A DNA stretch of 64,000 nt from Pseudomonas putida (GTDB lineage Bacteria > Pseudomonadota > Gammaproteobacteria > Pseudomonadales > Pseudomonadaceae): the NCBI RefSeq assembly GCF_001976065.1, contig NZ_MNAH01000001.1, positions 471,066 through 535,065 of the forward strand. Reading direction: 5' to 3'. This document shows positions 19,252 to 27,360 of the stretch, piece after piece. The notes beneath the pieces were generated by a model. It saw nothing but the letters and a program-made list of their open reading frames with translations, had not been told where the DNA came from and made no database searches. Position 1 is the stretch's first letter. Every line of letters starts with the position of its first letter. A program made the position numbers and the translations under genes.

Positions 19252-20214
19252 CTAATTGACCAATCGTGACTCGGGATGCGAGGTATCGCGAGCGGCGATA
19301 GGATCCTGTTCCAGATGCTGGATGAATTCGCTGATGCGCTCGCGCAGCCAGCGGTGCATTGGGTCGCCGTCCACGCTGCGGTGCCAGAGCATGACTTCGC
19401 GCATGACCGGAATCTTCACCGGCGGATTGAGGATGCGCAGCGGCAGGTGCTCGGCGTATAAACGCGCCAGGCGCTGGTGCATGGTGGCGATGCGTTGGGT
19501 GCCGACGACCAGCTGCGGCAGGGTGTTGAAGTCGTTGGTGATGACTTCGATACGGCGGTTGAACCCGTACTGGTTCATGAACCATTCTTCGATGCTCAAG
19601 TGCCGGGTGCGACCAAACCCGACGGACACGTGGCCCATGTCCATGTACTGCTCAAGGCTCAGGCTGTCGCCGACCTGGGTATTACCGTTCCACACCACGC
19701 AGACGTGTTCTTCTTCAAACAGCAGTTTGTGGGGGTGGCCGTCGATGATGTAGCGCTCTGGCACGATCATCAGGTCGACCTCGCCGCGAATCAGCAACTC
19801 ACCGGAATTGTCGCCAGGGCCGAGCATCTCGAACGTGATGTTCGGGGCTTCCTGATGGATCTTCTGAATCACCTGGGCAAACAGCACGCTGATCAGGTAA
19901 TCGGAGGTCACGAGGCGGAAGTGGCGCTTGCTGGTGGTGGGGTCGAACACCGGCTTGGCGGTGATCGAGGATTGAATGGTCAGCAGTACTTCGCGGATCG
20001 GTTTGGCGAGTTCCCGGGCGTAGGGCGTGGGCTGCATCTTGCGCCCCACCTGCACCAGCAGTTCGTCTTCGAAATAACTGCGCAGTCGCCCGAGCACACC
20101 ACTGGTTGCGGACTGCGTCATGTGCAGGCGTTCGGCGGCACGGGTGATGTTCTGCTCTTCGAGCAACACATCGAGTGCCACCAGGAGATTGAGGTCCAGG
20201 TGGTTGAAACGCAT
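19252..20214 (-). CDS. LysR-family regulator, NodD/NahR type (2)
   Basis: This 320-residue LysR regulator has the N-terminus FNHLDLNLLVALDVLL and helix-turn-helix NITRAAERLHMTQSATSGVLGRL. It is clearly of the same NodD/NahR subgroup as the protein at 14186. It is divergent from the VOC dioxygenase gene, with operator site A between them, and its last codons contain operator site E for the next gene on the same strand. This position makes it the most likely direct regulator of the tandem ATC-N9-GAT sites. The inducer is probably an aromatic substrate or intermediate (inference). Confidence 0.9.
   Translation of the reverse strand: MRFNHLDLNLLVALDVLLEEQNITRAAERLHMTQSATSGVLGRLRSYFEDELLVQVGRKMQPTPYARELAKPIREVLLTIQSSITAKPVFDPTTSKRHFRLVTSDYLISVLFAQVIQKIHQEAPNITFEMLGPGDNSGELLIRGEVDLMIVPERYIIDGHPHKLLFEEEHVCVVWNGNTQVGDSLSLEQYMDMGHVSVGFGRTRHLSIEEWFMNQYGFNRRIEVITNDFNTLPQLVVGTQRIATMHQRLARLYAEHLPLRILNPPVKIPVMREVMLWHRSVDGDPMHRWLRERISEFIQHLEQDPIAARDTSHPESRLVN
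19263..19299 (-). promoter_or_regulatory. Tandem ATC-N9-GAT operator, site E
   Basis: A perfect pattern on the minus strand: two ATC-N9-GAT halves separated by seven bases, followed by TGGTCA as in the TAGTCA of sites A-C. It lies wholly within the last codons of the LysR gene and 71 bp before the alpha/beta hydrolase start. Confidence 0.78.
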
Positions 20215-20291
20215 CGGGCAGGTCCGCTCTTGTATTTATTTTCACGATACATTCCGGTGAATTGATCGTCCCGTCAACCCCGTCTTCAGGT

Positions 20292-20328
20292 ATCGCGTTT
20301 GCCGATAGGTCGCATCCCCACTCGCGAT
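20292..20328 (+). promoter_or_regulatory. Tandem ATC-N9-GAT operator, site A
   Basis: A perfect pattern, GGT-ATC-N9-GAT-N7-ATC-N9-GAT-TAGTCA. The first half is itself a dyad, TATCG-N7-CGATA. It lies between divergent LysR (start 20214) and the VOC dioxygenase (start 20472), so it could activate the dioxygenase and autoregulate LysR. Confidence 0.82.
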
Positions 20329-20471
20329 TAGTCAGCTGCCCAGCCGCACGTCAATCTTCGCCGCAGTCGGACCTCTGGCCGACACCACCACCGGATTCCA
20401 TGCATCGCCGATCGGCCTGGTCGAGCGTTCGGCAGCAGTCTCCGGATCATAATTTCAATGGAGTGGTAGCC

Positions 20472-21410
20472 ATGAACATCATTGGCCTTGACGCCCTGAT
20501 CTTTGGCGTCGATGACATCCAAGCCTGTACCGATTGCCTGCGTGACTACGGCCTGACGCCGATTGACGTCGACAGCGATGGCGGGCGTTTTGAAGCACTG
20601 GACGGCACCGCCGTGATCATTCGCCGTGCGGACGATCCGACCTTGCCGGTGGCGATCGGCCCGGCGCCGTCGATTCGTGAAACCCTTTATGGCGTGGCCA
20701 GCGCGGCGGACCTGGACGCCATCGAAGACGAGTTGGCGCGCGACCGCCAGGTCTCACGGGAAAACGGCGTGCTGCACAGCGTCGACGACATGGGGTTCGC
20801 GATCGCATTCCAAGTCACCGTGCGCAAGGCGTACAGCGCCCCGGACGACCTGACCAACGCCGCCGGCCATGCGCCGCAGCGCCCGCTGAACCAGCCTGGC
20901 ATTACCCTCGACATGAGCGCGGTACCGCGCACCCTGTCCCACGTGGTGTATTTCGTCCCCGACGCGGCCAAGGCCGAAGCGTTCTACGCCGAGCGCCTGG
21001 GCTTTCGGACCACGGACACCTTCATCGGCGCCGGGCCGTTCATGCGCCCGGCGGGCTCCGATGATCACCATTGCCTGTTCATGATCCAGACCCCGCCGCA
21101 CATGAAGGGCTGCGAACACTTCACCTTTCACATGGGCAGCGGCACCGAAGTGCTGTTGGCCGGCACGCGGTTCGAGCAAAAGGGCTGGACCAGTTTCTGG
21201 GGCCCGGGTCGTCACCTCTTTGGCTCCAACTGGTTCTGGTACTTCAACAGCCCCCTGGGTTGCCACATTGAATACGACGCCGACATGGACAAACACGATG
21301 ACGCCTGGGAGGCCCGTCGCGCGCCTTTGTCTGCCGATAACTCGCAGCTGTTCCTGTTCAATTCGAAGGCGAAATGGGCACCCGGCGGCCCGCCACCCAA
21401 ACAGGGTTGA
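20472..21410 (+). CDS. Two-domain VOC (extradiol-type) dioxygenase
   Basis: A 312-residue protein with two vicinal-oxygen-chelate modules, at about residues 1-120 and 150-280. The second keeps a putative 2-His-1-carboxylate iron site: H157 in LSHVVYF, H216 in CEHFTF and E267 in CHIEYD. The first lacks such residues, as in two-domain extradiol ring-cleavage dioxygenases. It would cleave a catecholic ring next to its hydroxyls. The start at 20472 is set by GGAG upstream and the MNIIGLDALIFGVDD start typical of the fold. It is followed after 15 bases by a Rieske protein. Site A lies 143 bp upstream. Confidence 0.83.
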   Translation: MNIIGLDALIFGVDDIQACTDCLRDYGLTPIDVDSDGGRFEALDGTAVIIRRADDPTLPVAIGPAPSIRETLYGVASAADLDAIEDELARDRQVSRENGVLHSVDDMGFAIAFQVTVRKAYSAPDDLTNAAGHAPQRPLNQPGITLDMSAVPRTLSHVVYFVPDAAKAEAFYAERLGFRTTDTFIGAGPFMRPAGSDDHHCLFMIQTPPHMKGCEHFTFHMGSGTEVLLAGTRFEQKGWTSFWGPGRHLFGSNWFWYFNSPLGCHIEYDADMDKHDDAWEARRAPLSADNSQLFLFNSKAKWAPGGPPPKQG

Positions 21411-21425
21411 ACACGGGTGTCTGCC

Positions 21426-21836
21426 ATGAGCCACAGCGATTTTTACCTGTGCCGGATGGATGAATTGGTGGAAGGGCAGGCGCGCGGATTCGATCCATGG
21501 CAACGCGGCAAAGACAGTGTGTTTGCCGTAGTGCACGAGGGACAGGTGCGGATTTATCGCAACAGTTGCCCGCATCTGGACGTGCGCCTGGAGTACCGCA
21601 AAGACCGTTTTTTATCCGCCGACGGCCAGTTGATCGTCTGTTACGCCCACGGTGCGCAGTTCCTGCCAAGTACCGGCGAATGCGTCTACGGCCCCTGTCT
21701 GGGCCAGACGCTGGAGGCGTTGCCCTGGCGTGCGCAAGAGGGCTGGCTGGTGCTGCAAATGCCTGGCGTGGAGGTCGCGCCGCCTCAGATCGAGGTATCG
21801 CGTTTGCAGATACATCGCATCCCTACTCGCGATTAG
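21426..21836 (+). CDS. Rieske [2Fe-2S] ferredoxin-like protein
   Basis: A 136-residue single-domain Rieske protein. The cluster ligands are C48-P-H50 and C72-Y-A-H75. It could pass electrons to an oxygenase, or keep the dioxygenase iron reduced, as ferredoxins do in some extradiol systems. It is co-transcribed with the VOC dioxygenase. Its final codons form operator site B: the stop TAG overlaps the conserved TAGTCA after the second half-site. Confidence 0.85.
   Translation: MSHSDFYLCRMDELVEGQARGFDPWQRGKDSVFAVVHEGQVRIYRNSCPHLDVRLEYRKDRFLSADGQLIVCYAHGAQFLPSTGECVYGPCLGQTLEALPWRAQEGWLVLQMPGVEVAPPQIEVSRLQIHRIPTRD
21797..21833 (+). promoter_or_regulatory. Tandem ATC-N9-GAT operator, site B
   Basis: A perfect pattern, nearly base-identical to site A over 45 bp including the TAGTCA tail, but embedded in the last codons of the Rieske gene. 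It lies 90 bp before the FAD monooxygenase and so probably drives the following 12-gene run. Confidence 0.82.
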
Positions 21837-21923
21837 TCAAATCCCTGGTTTGACGGGAAGCTGAACCCAACGACGCAGTGCCCGACGCTGCATCGAATCA
21901 CAAGAATAACAAGTGAGAAAACC

Positions 21924-23048
21924 ATGAGTGCAGTGAACAAAGTTCTGATCGTGGGCGGTGGCATTGGTGGCTTGTGTGCGGCCATCGCACTGCGGCGCAA
22001 GGGCATTGAGGTCGATCTGATCGAACTCAAGTCAGAATGGACGGTGTACGGCGTCGGGATCATCCAGCAAAGCAACGTGGTCCGCGAGATGGCCAAGCTT
22101 GGCGTGCTGGATGGATATCTCGATGCGGCGTATGCCTTTGAAGACGTCGCCATCTATGGCCCGGCCGGCCAACAACTGGCGCGCATTCCGGGTCAGCGCC
22201 TGGCAGGGCCTGCGTACCCGGCCAACGTCGGCATCTCGCGCCTGGCGCTGCACAAGGTGCTCAGCGAAACGGCGCTGGAACTCGGCGCGCAAGTACGCCT
22301 GGGCCTTAGCGTGGAAGCCTTGAAAGACACCGGCGACAGCGTCGATGCGCTGTTCACCGATGGCAGCAGCGCTGTCTACGACCTGGTGGTTGGCGCGGAC
22401 GGTCTGTTCTCCAGGGTTCGTGATTTGCTCTTCGGCGACACCTACACACCGCGTTTCACCGGCCAGTCGGTGTGGCGCTACAACTTCCCGCGTGACCCGC
22501 AGATCGATCACCTCGCCAACTACCAGAGTGCCGAAGGCAACGCCGGCCTGGTGCCGCTGGCCGGTGACCTGATGTACCTGTTCCTCACGTCCCACGAACC
22601 GTCCAACCCGTGGATGGACCCGGCCACGCTGGCCGAGCAGATGCGCCAGCGCTTGCAGGGTTTCACCGGCCTCATCGGCGAACTGCGCGAGCAGATCACC
22701 GACAGCAGCCAAGTGGTCTACAAGCCGATGGAAGTGGTCTTCGTCAATGAGCCCTGGTACCGCGGTCGCGTGCTGCTGATCGGCGATGCTGCCCACGCGA
22801 CTACGCCGCACCTCGGCCAGGGGGCCGGCATGGCGATTGAAGATGCCATCGTGCTCAGTGAAGAACTGACCCGTGACGGCAACGTCGAGCAACAGCTGCA
22901 GCGCTTCATGGCGCGCCGTTTCGAGCGCTGCAGATTCATCAGCGAAAGCTCGGTGCTGGCCGGCGACAAGGAAATGCAACACGACCGTGAGTTCGACCGC
23001 ATCGGCCTGGTCAAGCGAATGCTCGCGCTGACGGCCGAGCCCATCTGA
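21924..23048 (+). CDS. FAD-dependent aromatic monooxygenase
   Basis: A 374-residue group A flavoprotein hydroxylase of the salicylate/3-hydroxybenzoate hydroxylase type. It carries GGGIGG for FAD/ADP near residue 12, GADGLFSRVR (DG motif) near 156, and LIGDAAHATTPHLGQGAG near 284. It would hydroxylate a phenolic ring using NAD(P)H and O2, giving the substrate for ring cleavage by the upstream VOC dioxygenase. It is the first gene of the long run controlled by site B. The ATG follows GTGAGAAAACC. Confidence 0.88.
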   Translation: MSAVNKVLIVGGGIGGLCAAIALRRKGIEVDLIELKSEWTVYGVGIIQQSNVVREMAKLGVLDGYLDAAYAFEDVAIYGPAGQQLARIPGQRLAGPAYPANVGISRLALHKVLSETALELGAQVRLGLSVEALKDTGDSVDALFTDGSSAVYDLVVGADGLFSRVRDLLFGDTYTPRFTGQSVWRYNFPRDPQIDHLANYQSAEGNAGLVPLAGDLMYLFLTSHEPSNPWMDPATLAEQMRQRLQGFTGLIGELREQITDSSQVVYKPMEVVFVNEPWYRGRVLLIGDAAHATTPHLGQGAGMAIEDAIVLSEELTRDGNVEQQLQRFMARRFERCRFISESSVLAGDKEMQHDREFDRIGLVKRMLALTAEPI

Positions 23049-23092
23049 TTCACCCACAGCAGTTACCACTATAAAAACAAGAGGTTAACGCG

Positions 23093-24790
23093 ATGGTTAG
23101 TTCCACGACTGCGACGCTTGCGCGCCGCCCGGTCAGCCCCTCTGCACCCTTTGGTTTCACCCTCGCCGCGGCGTTGGTGCTGTGCAGTCAGGCTGCCCAG
23201 GCCTTTTCGGTAGACACCGGCAATCCGGATTTCAACCTGCGTTGGGACAACACGGTGAAGTACAGCGCCGCCTGGCGCACGCAAAATCCCAGCAGCAAAT
23301 TGAGCGAGGGCCAGGTAGCACTCAACCAGGACGACGGCGACCGGGCCTTCAAGAAGGGCCTGATCTCCAACCGCACGGACATCCTTTCCGAGCTGGACAT
23401 GTCGTTCAAGAACGTCGGCGCGCGCCTCAGTGGCGCCGCCTGGTACGACACCGAATACCAGCAGGACAACGACAACGACGACCCGGCCCGGGCCAACGCC
23501 CGTTCCGTGGCCTATGACGAATTCACCGACGACACTCGCCATCTGCACGGCGGTAAAGGCGAATTGCTCGATGCGTTCGTGTACTGGAACGGCGAGCTGG
23601 CCGACCACGCCACGTCCGTGCGTGCCGGTCGCCACGGCTTGATCTGGGGCGAGAGCTTGTTCTTCGGGGCCAACGGCATTGCCGGTGGCATGGCGCCGGT
23701 CGACGTGGTGAAGGCGCAGTCCGTACCCAACACCCAGTTCAAGGAAATCACCCGTCCGGTCAATCAACTGTCCGGCACGTTTCAACTGACCAACGACGTA
23801 TCGCTCGGCGCCTTTTACCAGCTGGAGTGGGAAGAGACACGCCTGCCGGGTGCCGGCAGTTACTTTTCCACCAGTGACACCATTGGTGAAGGCAACGAAC
23901 GCTTGATCGTGGGCGCGCCATTTCCTGCGTTCCTCGGTGGCAATCCCGGCAGCCCGGCGGCGTTCTTCCATGGCAATGACAAGGAAGCGAAAAGTTCGGG
24001 GCAGGGTGGCCTGCAGTTGAAGTACAGCGCCGAGACGGTCGAGTACGGCCTGTACGCGATCCAGTATCACGACAAGACACCCAAGCTGTATCTCAAACCC
24101 TCCACCGGTGCGCCGAACTTCGGCACTGGCCAGATCGGCGAGTACTACTGGGTGTACCCGGAAGACATTCGCGCCTTCGGCGCCAGTTTTTCCACCACGG
24201 TCGACGAATACAGCTTCGCCGGTGAAGCCTCGATGCGCTGGAACATGCCGCTGGTTTCCAACGGGCAAACCGTCCTGCCTGGCGTGGTCGCCGACAACGA
24301 TGACGACGCCCTCTACGCGGTCGGCCGTACCGCCCACGTCAACCTCAACGTCCTGGCGTCGTTCGGGCCGAACTTCCTTGCCAGGGAATCCGGACTGGTC
24401 GGTGAGATCGCCTGGAACCGCCTGCTGAGCGTCACCAAAAACCGTGCGGCCCTTGACCCCAATGCCACCGATGACGGCCTCGGTTTCAAGGTGGTCTACA
24501 CCCCGACGTACCGCCAGTTCTTCTCCGGCATCGATATCAGCATTCCGGTCGGCCTCAGTTATTTCCCACTGGGCAAATCGGCGGTTGTCAGCTCGTTCGG
24601 GCCGGACAACGGCGGCGACATGAACATCGGCATCACCGCCACCTACCTGGATCGCGTCACCGCCGGGCTGACCTACACGCATTACTACGGCGCCGAGGAC
24701 ACCAACCTCAACGCCGCCAGCCAGTTCAATTACAAGCAATCGCTGAAAGACCGGGATTATCTGTCTTTCTCCGTCAAGACCACGTTTTAA
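23093..24790 (+). CDS. DUF1302 outer-membrane protein
   Basis: A 565-residue protein with a signal peptide ending AAQAF and a beta-rich, Asn- and Gly-rich body ending in FSVKTTF, with a terminal aromatic as in outer-membrane barrels. It fits the DUF1302 family. DUF1302 genes nearly always sit beside DUF1329, and often beside YCF48-like and RND genes, in clusters for hydrophobic compounds. A role in passage of substrate across the outer membrane is inferred. AGAGG precedes the ATG. Confidence 0.85.
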   Translation: MVSSTTATLARRPVSPSAPFGFTLAAALVLCSQAAQAFSVDTGNPDFNLRWDNTVKYSAAWRTQNPSSKLSEGQVALNQDDGDRAFKKGLISNRTDILSELDMSFKNVGARLSGAAWYDTEYQQDNDNDDPARANARSVAYDEFTDDTRHLHGGKGELLDAFVYWNGELADHATSVRAGRHGLIWGESLFFGANGIAGGMAPVDVVKAQSVPNTQFKEITRPVNQLSGTFQLTNDVSLGAFYQLEWEETRLPGAGSYFSTSDTIGEGNERLIVGAPFPAFLGGNPGSPAAFFHGNDKEAKSSGQGGLQLKYSAETVEYGLYAIQYHDKTPKLYLKPSTGAPNFGTGQIGEYYWVYPEDIRAFGASFSTTVDEYSFAGEASMRWNMPLVSNGQTVLPGVVADNDDDALYAVGRTAHVNLNVLASFGPNFLARESGLVGEIAWNRLLSVTKNRAALDPNATDDGLGFKVVYTPTYRQFFSGIDISIPVGLSYFPLGKSAVVSSFGPDNGGDMNIGITATYLDRVTAGLTYTHYYGAEDTNLNAASQFNYKQSLKDRDYLSFSVKTTF

Positions 24791-24802
24791 GAGGACTTGC
24801 GC

Positions 24803-26191
24803 ATGACCCATAACAAGAAAACCGGAGCCTTCAAGCTCAAAACCCTTTGCTTTGCACTGCTGGGAAGCCTGGCCATTTGCAGCCAGATGGCGGGCGCTGC
24901 GACGGCGGAAGACGCGACCAAACTGTCGAAAAACCTGACGCCTTTTGGCGCCGAGCGCGCCGGCAATGCCGACGGCTCCATTCCGGCGTGGGACGGTGGT
25001 TACACCAAGGTCGATCCTTCGTTCAAGGAAGGCGGCAAGCGTTCCGATCCGTTTGCGGCAGACAAACCGCTGTTCAGCATCACTTCGAAGAACCTGGCCC
25101 AATACGCCGGCAAACTCAGTGATGGCACCAAGGAAATGTTCAAGCGTTTCCCGGACACCTATCGCATCGATGTGTACCAGACCCGTCGCACCGCCGCCGC
25201 GCCGCAGTGGGTGTATGACAACACGCTGAAAAACGCCACCCGCGCCAAACTGGTCGACAGCAGCGCCGGCCCCGTCCCCGAAGGCGCCTTTGGCGGTATT
25301 CCGTTTCCGGTGCCGAAAAACGGTGCCGAAGCCATGTGGAACCATGTGCTGAATTGGCGCGGGACCTCGCTGTCGATGCATTTTCGTCACTACCTGATGA
25401 CCGCCGATGGCAAGCCGGTCATGACCACCGATGGCCAAGCCATTCAGGAGATGCCGTATTACTACCAGGACGGATCGCCGGAGACTTTTGACGGTGACTA
25501 TTGGCTGTTCCGCCTGCTCAACGTCGGGCCGCCGTTGCGCGCCGGCGAGCAGATCATGGGCCGTACCAACATCAACGGCGACTTGTCCCAGGCCCACGTC
25601 TACCTGACCGGCCAACGTCGCGTGCGCAAACTGCCGAATGCCTGCTGCGATACACCGACACCGGCGACTGCCGGGGTGATGTCCTTCGACGAATTGAGCG
25701 TGTTCCAGGGCCGCATGGACCGCTTCAACTGGAAACTGGTGGGCAAGCAGGAGATGTACATCCCCTACAACACCAACAAGGTGCAAACCGCCGCCAAACC
25801 TGAAGACCTGTTCCTCGCCCATCACATGAACCCTGATTACGTGCGTTGGGAATTGCACCGGGTCTGGGTCGTGGAAGCGGACCTGGCGCCGGGCAAGCGT
25901 CACCAGTTGCCGAAGGGCCGCTATTACCTCGATGAAGACACCTGGCAAGCCATGTTGGGCGACCGTTGGGATGCCAACGGCCAGTTGGCCAAGACCCTGT
26001 GGTCGTTGCCCGCGGTCCTGCCGGACCTGCCTGCACAAGCGCAATTGTCTTCCGGTTTTTACGACCTGACCTCCGGCGCCTGGTTTATCCAGAACGTCTA
26101 CACCGGCCAGCCCGAACAGTACGGCGTGGTGGATCGCTACAAGGCCTCCGAGTTCTCGCCTGCGGCGATGGCGGGTGCCGGGGTTCGTTGA
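24803..26191 (+). CDS. DUF1329 (LolA/LolB-like fold) protein
   Basis: A 462-residue exported protein with a signal peptide ending MAGAATA. It shows LTPFGAERAGNADGSIPAWDGGY, NGAEAMWNHVLNWRG, and GRMDRFNWKLVGKQEMYIPYN, all typical of DUF1329. It is probably periplasmic or outer-membrane attached and binds lipophilic molecules. The start at 24803 follows GAGGAC. It lies 12 bases after DUF1302. Confidence 0.88.
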   Translation: MTHNKKTGAFKLKTLCFALLGSLAICSQMAGAATAEDATKLSKNLTPFGAERAGNADGSIPAWDGGYTKVDPSFKEGGKRSDPFAADKPLFSITSKNLAQYAGKLSDGTKEMFKRFPDTYRIDVYQTRRTAAAPQWVYDNTLKNATRAKLVDSSAGPVPEGAFGGIPFPVPKNGAEAMWNHVLNWRGTSLSMHFRHYLMTADGKPVMTTDGQAIQEMPYYYQDGSPETFDGDYWLFRLLNVGPPLRAGEQIMGRTNINGDLSQAHVYLTGQRRVRKLPNACCDTPTPATAGVMSFDELSVFQGRMDRFNWKLVGKQEMYIPYNTNKVQTAAKPEDLFLAHHMNPDYVRWELHRVWVVEADLAPGKRHQLPKGRYYLDEDTWQAMLGDRWDANGQLAKTLWSLPAVLPDLPAQAQLSSGFYDLTSGAWFIQNVYTGQPEQYGVVDRYKASEFSPAAMAGAGVR

Positions 26192-26252
26192 GTCAGACCG
26201 GGTCGCGGCTGGCGCAGCGTGATCCGGTATCAAACGGTTTTTCGAGGTCGGT

Positions 26253-27356
26253 ATGAACAGATTCTGTCAGGTGGTTGGTCGGCTGATGTGGTTGATGGCG
26301 CTGCCTCTGGCGCCGTTGAACCTGGCGCAGGCCGCTGCGGTGGGCGACGCACTCAATACGCCGGCGATGCTGGCACCGCAAGCGCAATCCGCGGTGCTGC
26401 TGGACCTGGCCCGGGCGGGCGCGCGGCTGGTGGCGGTGGGGGAGCGGGGCATCGTGCTGCTGTCCGATGACAATGGCGTGAGCTGGCGCCAGGCAGCGGT
26501 GCCGGTTTCGGTCAGCCTGACCGCCGTGCAGTTTGTCGACGCCAACACAGGCTGGGCCGTGGGGCATGGCGGCGTCGTGCTGGCATCGCGCGACGGAGGT
26601 GAACACTGGGTTGTGCAACTGGACGGTTTGCGTGCGGCACAACTTGAGTTGGCGGACGCCACCGAGCAACTGCCATCTGCAAGCGATCCGGATGCCGCCG
26701 CCGCGCGCGTGCAAACGGCTGAACGGCTTGCCGGTGAGGCTGCTGACAAACCGTTTCTCGCCCTGCAATTCGTCGATGACCGGCACGGCCTGATTGTTGG
26801 CGCTTACGGCCTGGCGTTTCGCACCGACGATGGCGGTACCACCTGGCAATCCATCATGGGGCAAATCGATAACCCGATGGGCGCGCACTTGTCGGCCATC
26901 GCTCAACAAGGCGAGCACTGGTTCCTGGCCGGCGAGCAGGGTTATCTGGCTCGTTCGACGGATGCCGGCAAGTCATTCACGCAGTTGGAAAGTCCTTACG
27001 CGGGCAGTTTTTTCACCCTGCAAATGCGCGATGACGGCGTGTTGCTGGTGGCCGGCTTGAAGGGTAATGCGTTTGTCTCCAGCGACCTTGGCGAAAGCTT
27101 CCAGCCCGCGTCGGTGACGATGCCGGTGTCGTTCAGCGACGGGATTCGCACCGATGACGGCCAGTTGTTGCTGGTCAATCAGAGCGGCGCCCTGTTTCGC
27201 ACCAACAGCCAGCCCGGCGCACTGCTCCAGCCGTACGGCAAGCCGCTCGGCAAGCCCGTTGCCAGTGTTGTCCAGGCCGCCGATGGCAGCCTGACGCTGG
27301 CCGGTTTCACTGGGTTGACGCGCATCTCGCCGTCAATCGCTACCGCTTCGGAGTGA
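26253..27356 (+). CDS. YCF48/BNR-repeat beta-propeller protein
   Basis: A 367-residue exported protein with repeats such as DDNGVSWRQ, RDGGEHWVV, DDGGTTWQS, STDAGKSFTQ and SSDLGESFQP. These are the Asp-box/BNR motifs of YCF48 (HCF136)-like propellers. A signal peptide ends near LAQAAAV. In DUF1302-DUF1329-RND clusters it is thought to be an accessory of the export/transport complex. It lies four bases before the RND gene, with GAGG at both starts. Confidence 0.85.
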   Translation: MNRFCQVVGRLMWLMALPLAPLNLAQAAAVGDALNTPAMLAPQAQSAVLLDLARAGARLVAVGERGIVLLSDDNGVSWRQAAVPVSVSLTAVQFVDANTGWAVGHGGVVLASRDGGEHWVVQLDGLRAAQLELADATEQLPSASDPDAAAARVQTAERLAGEAADKPFLALQFVDDRHGLIVGAYGLAFRTDDGGTTWQSIMGQIDNPMGAHLSAIAQQGEHWFLAGEQGYLARSTDAGKSFTQLESPYAGSFFTLQMRDDGVLLVAGLKGNAFVSSDLGESFQPASVTMPVSFSDGIRTDDGQLLLVNQSGALFRTNSQPGALLQPYGKPLGKPVASVVQAADGSLTLAGFTGLTRISPSIATASE

Positions 27357-27360
27357 GGTT

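Noticed and set aside
23069..26233. 1054-residue open frame on the minus strand
   Set aside because: It is antisense to DUF1302 and DUF1329, which both show clear motifs, signal peptides and ribosome sites.
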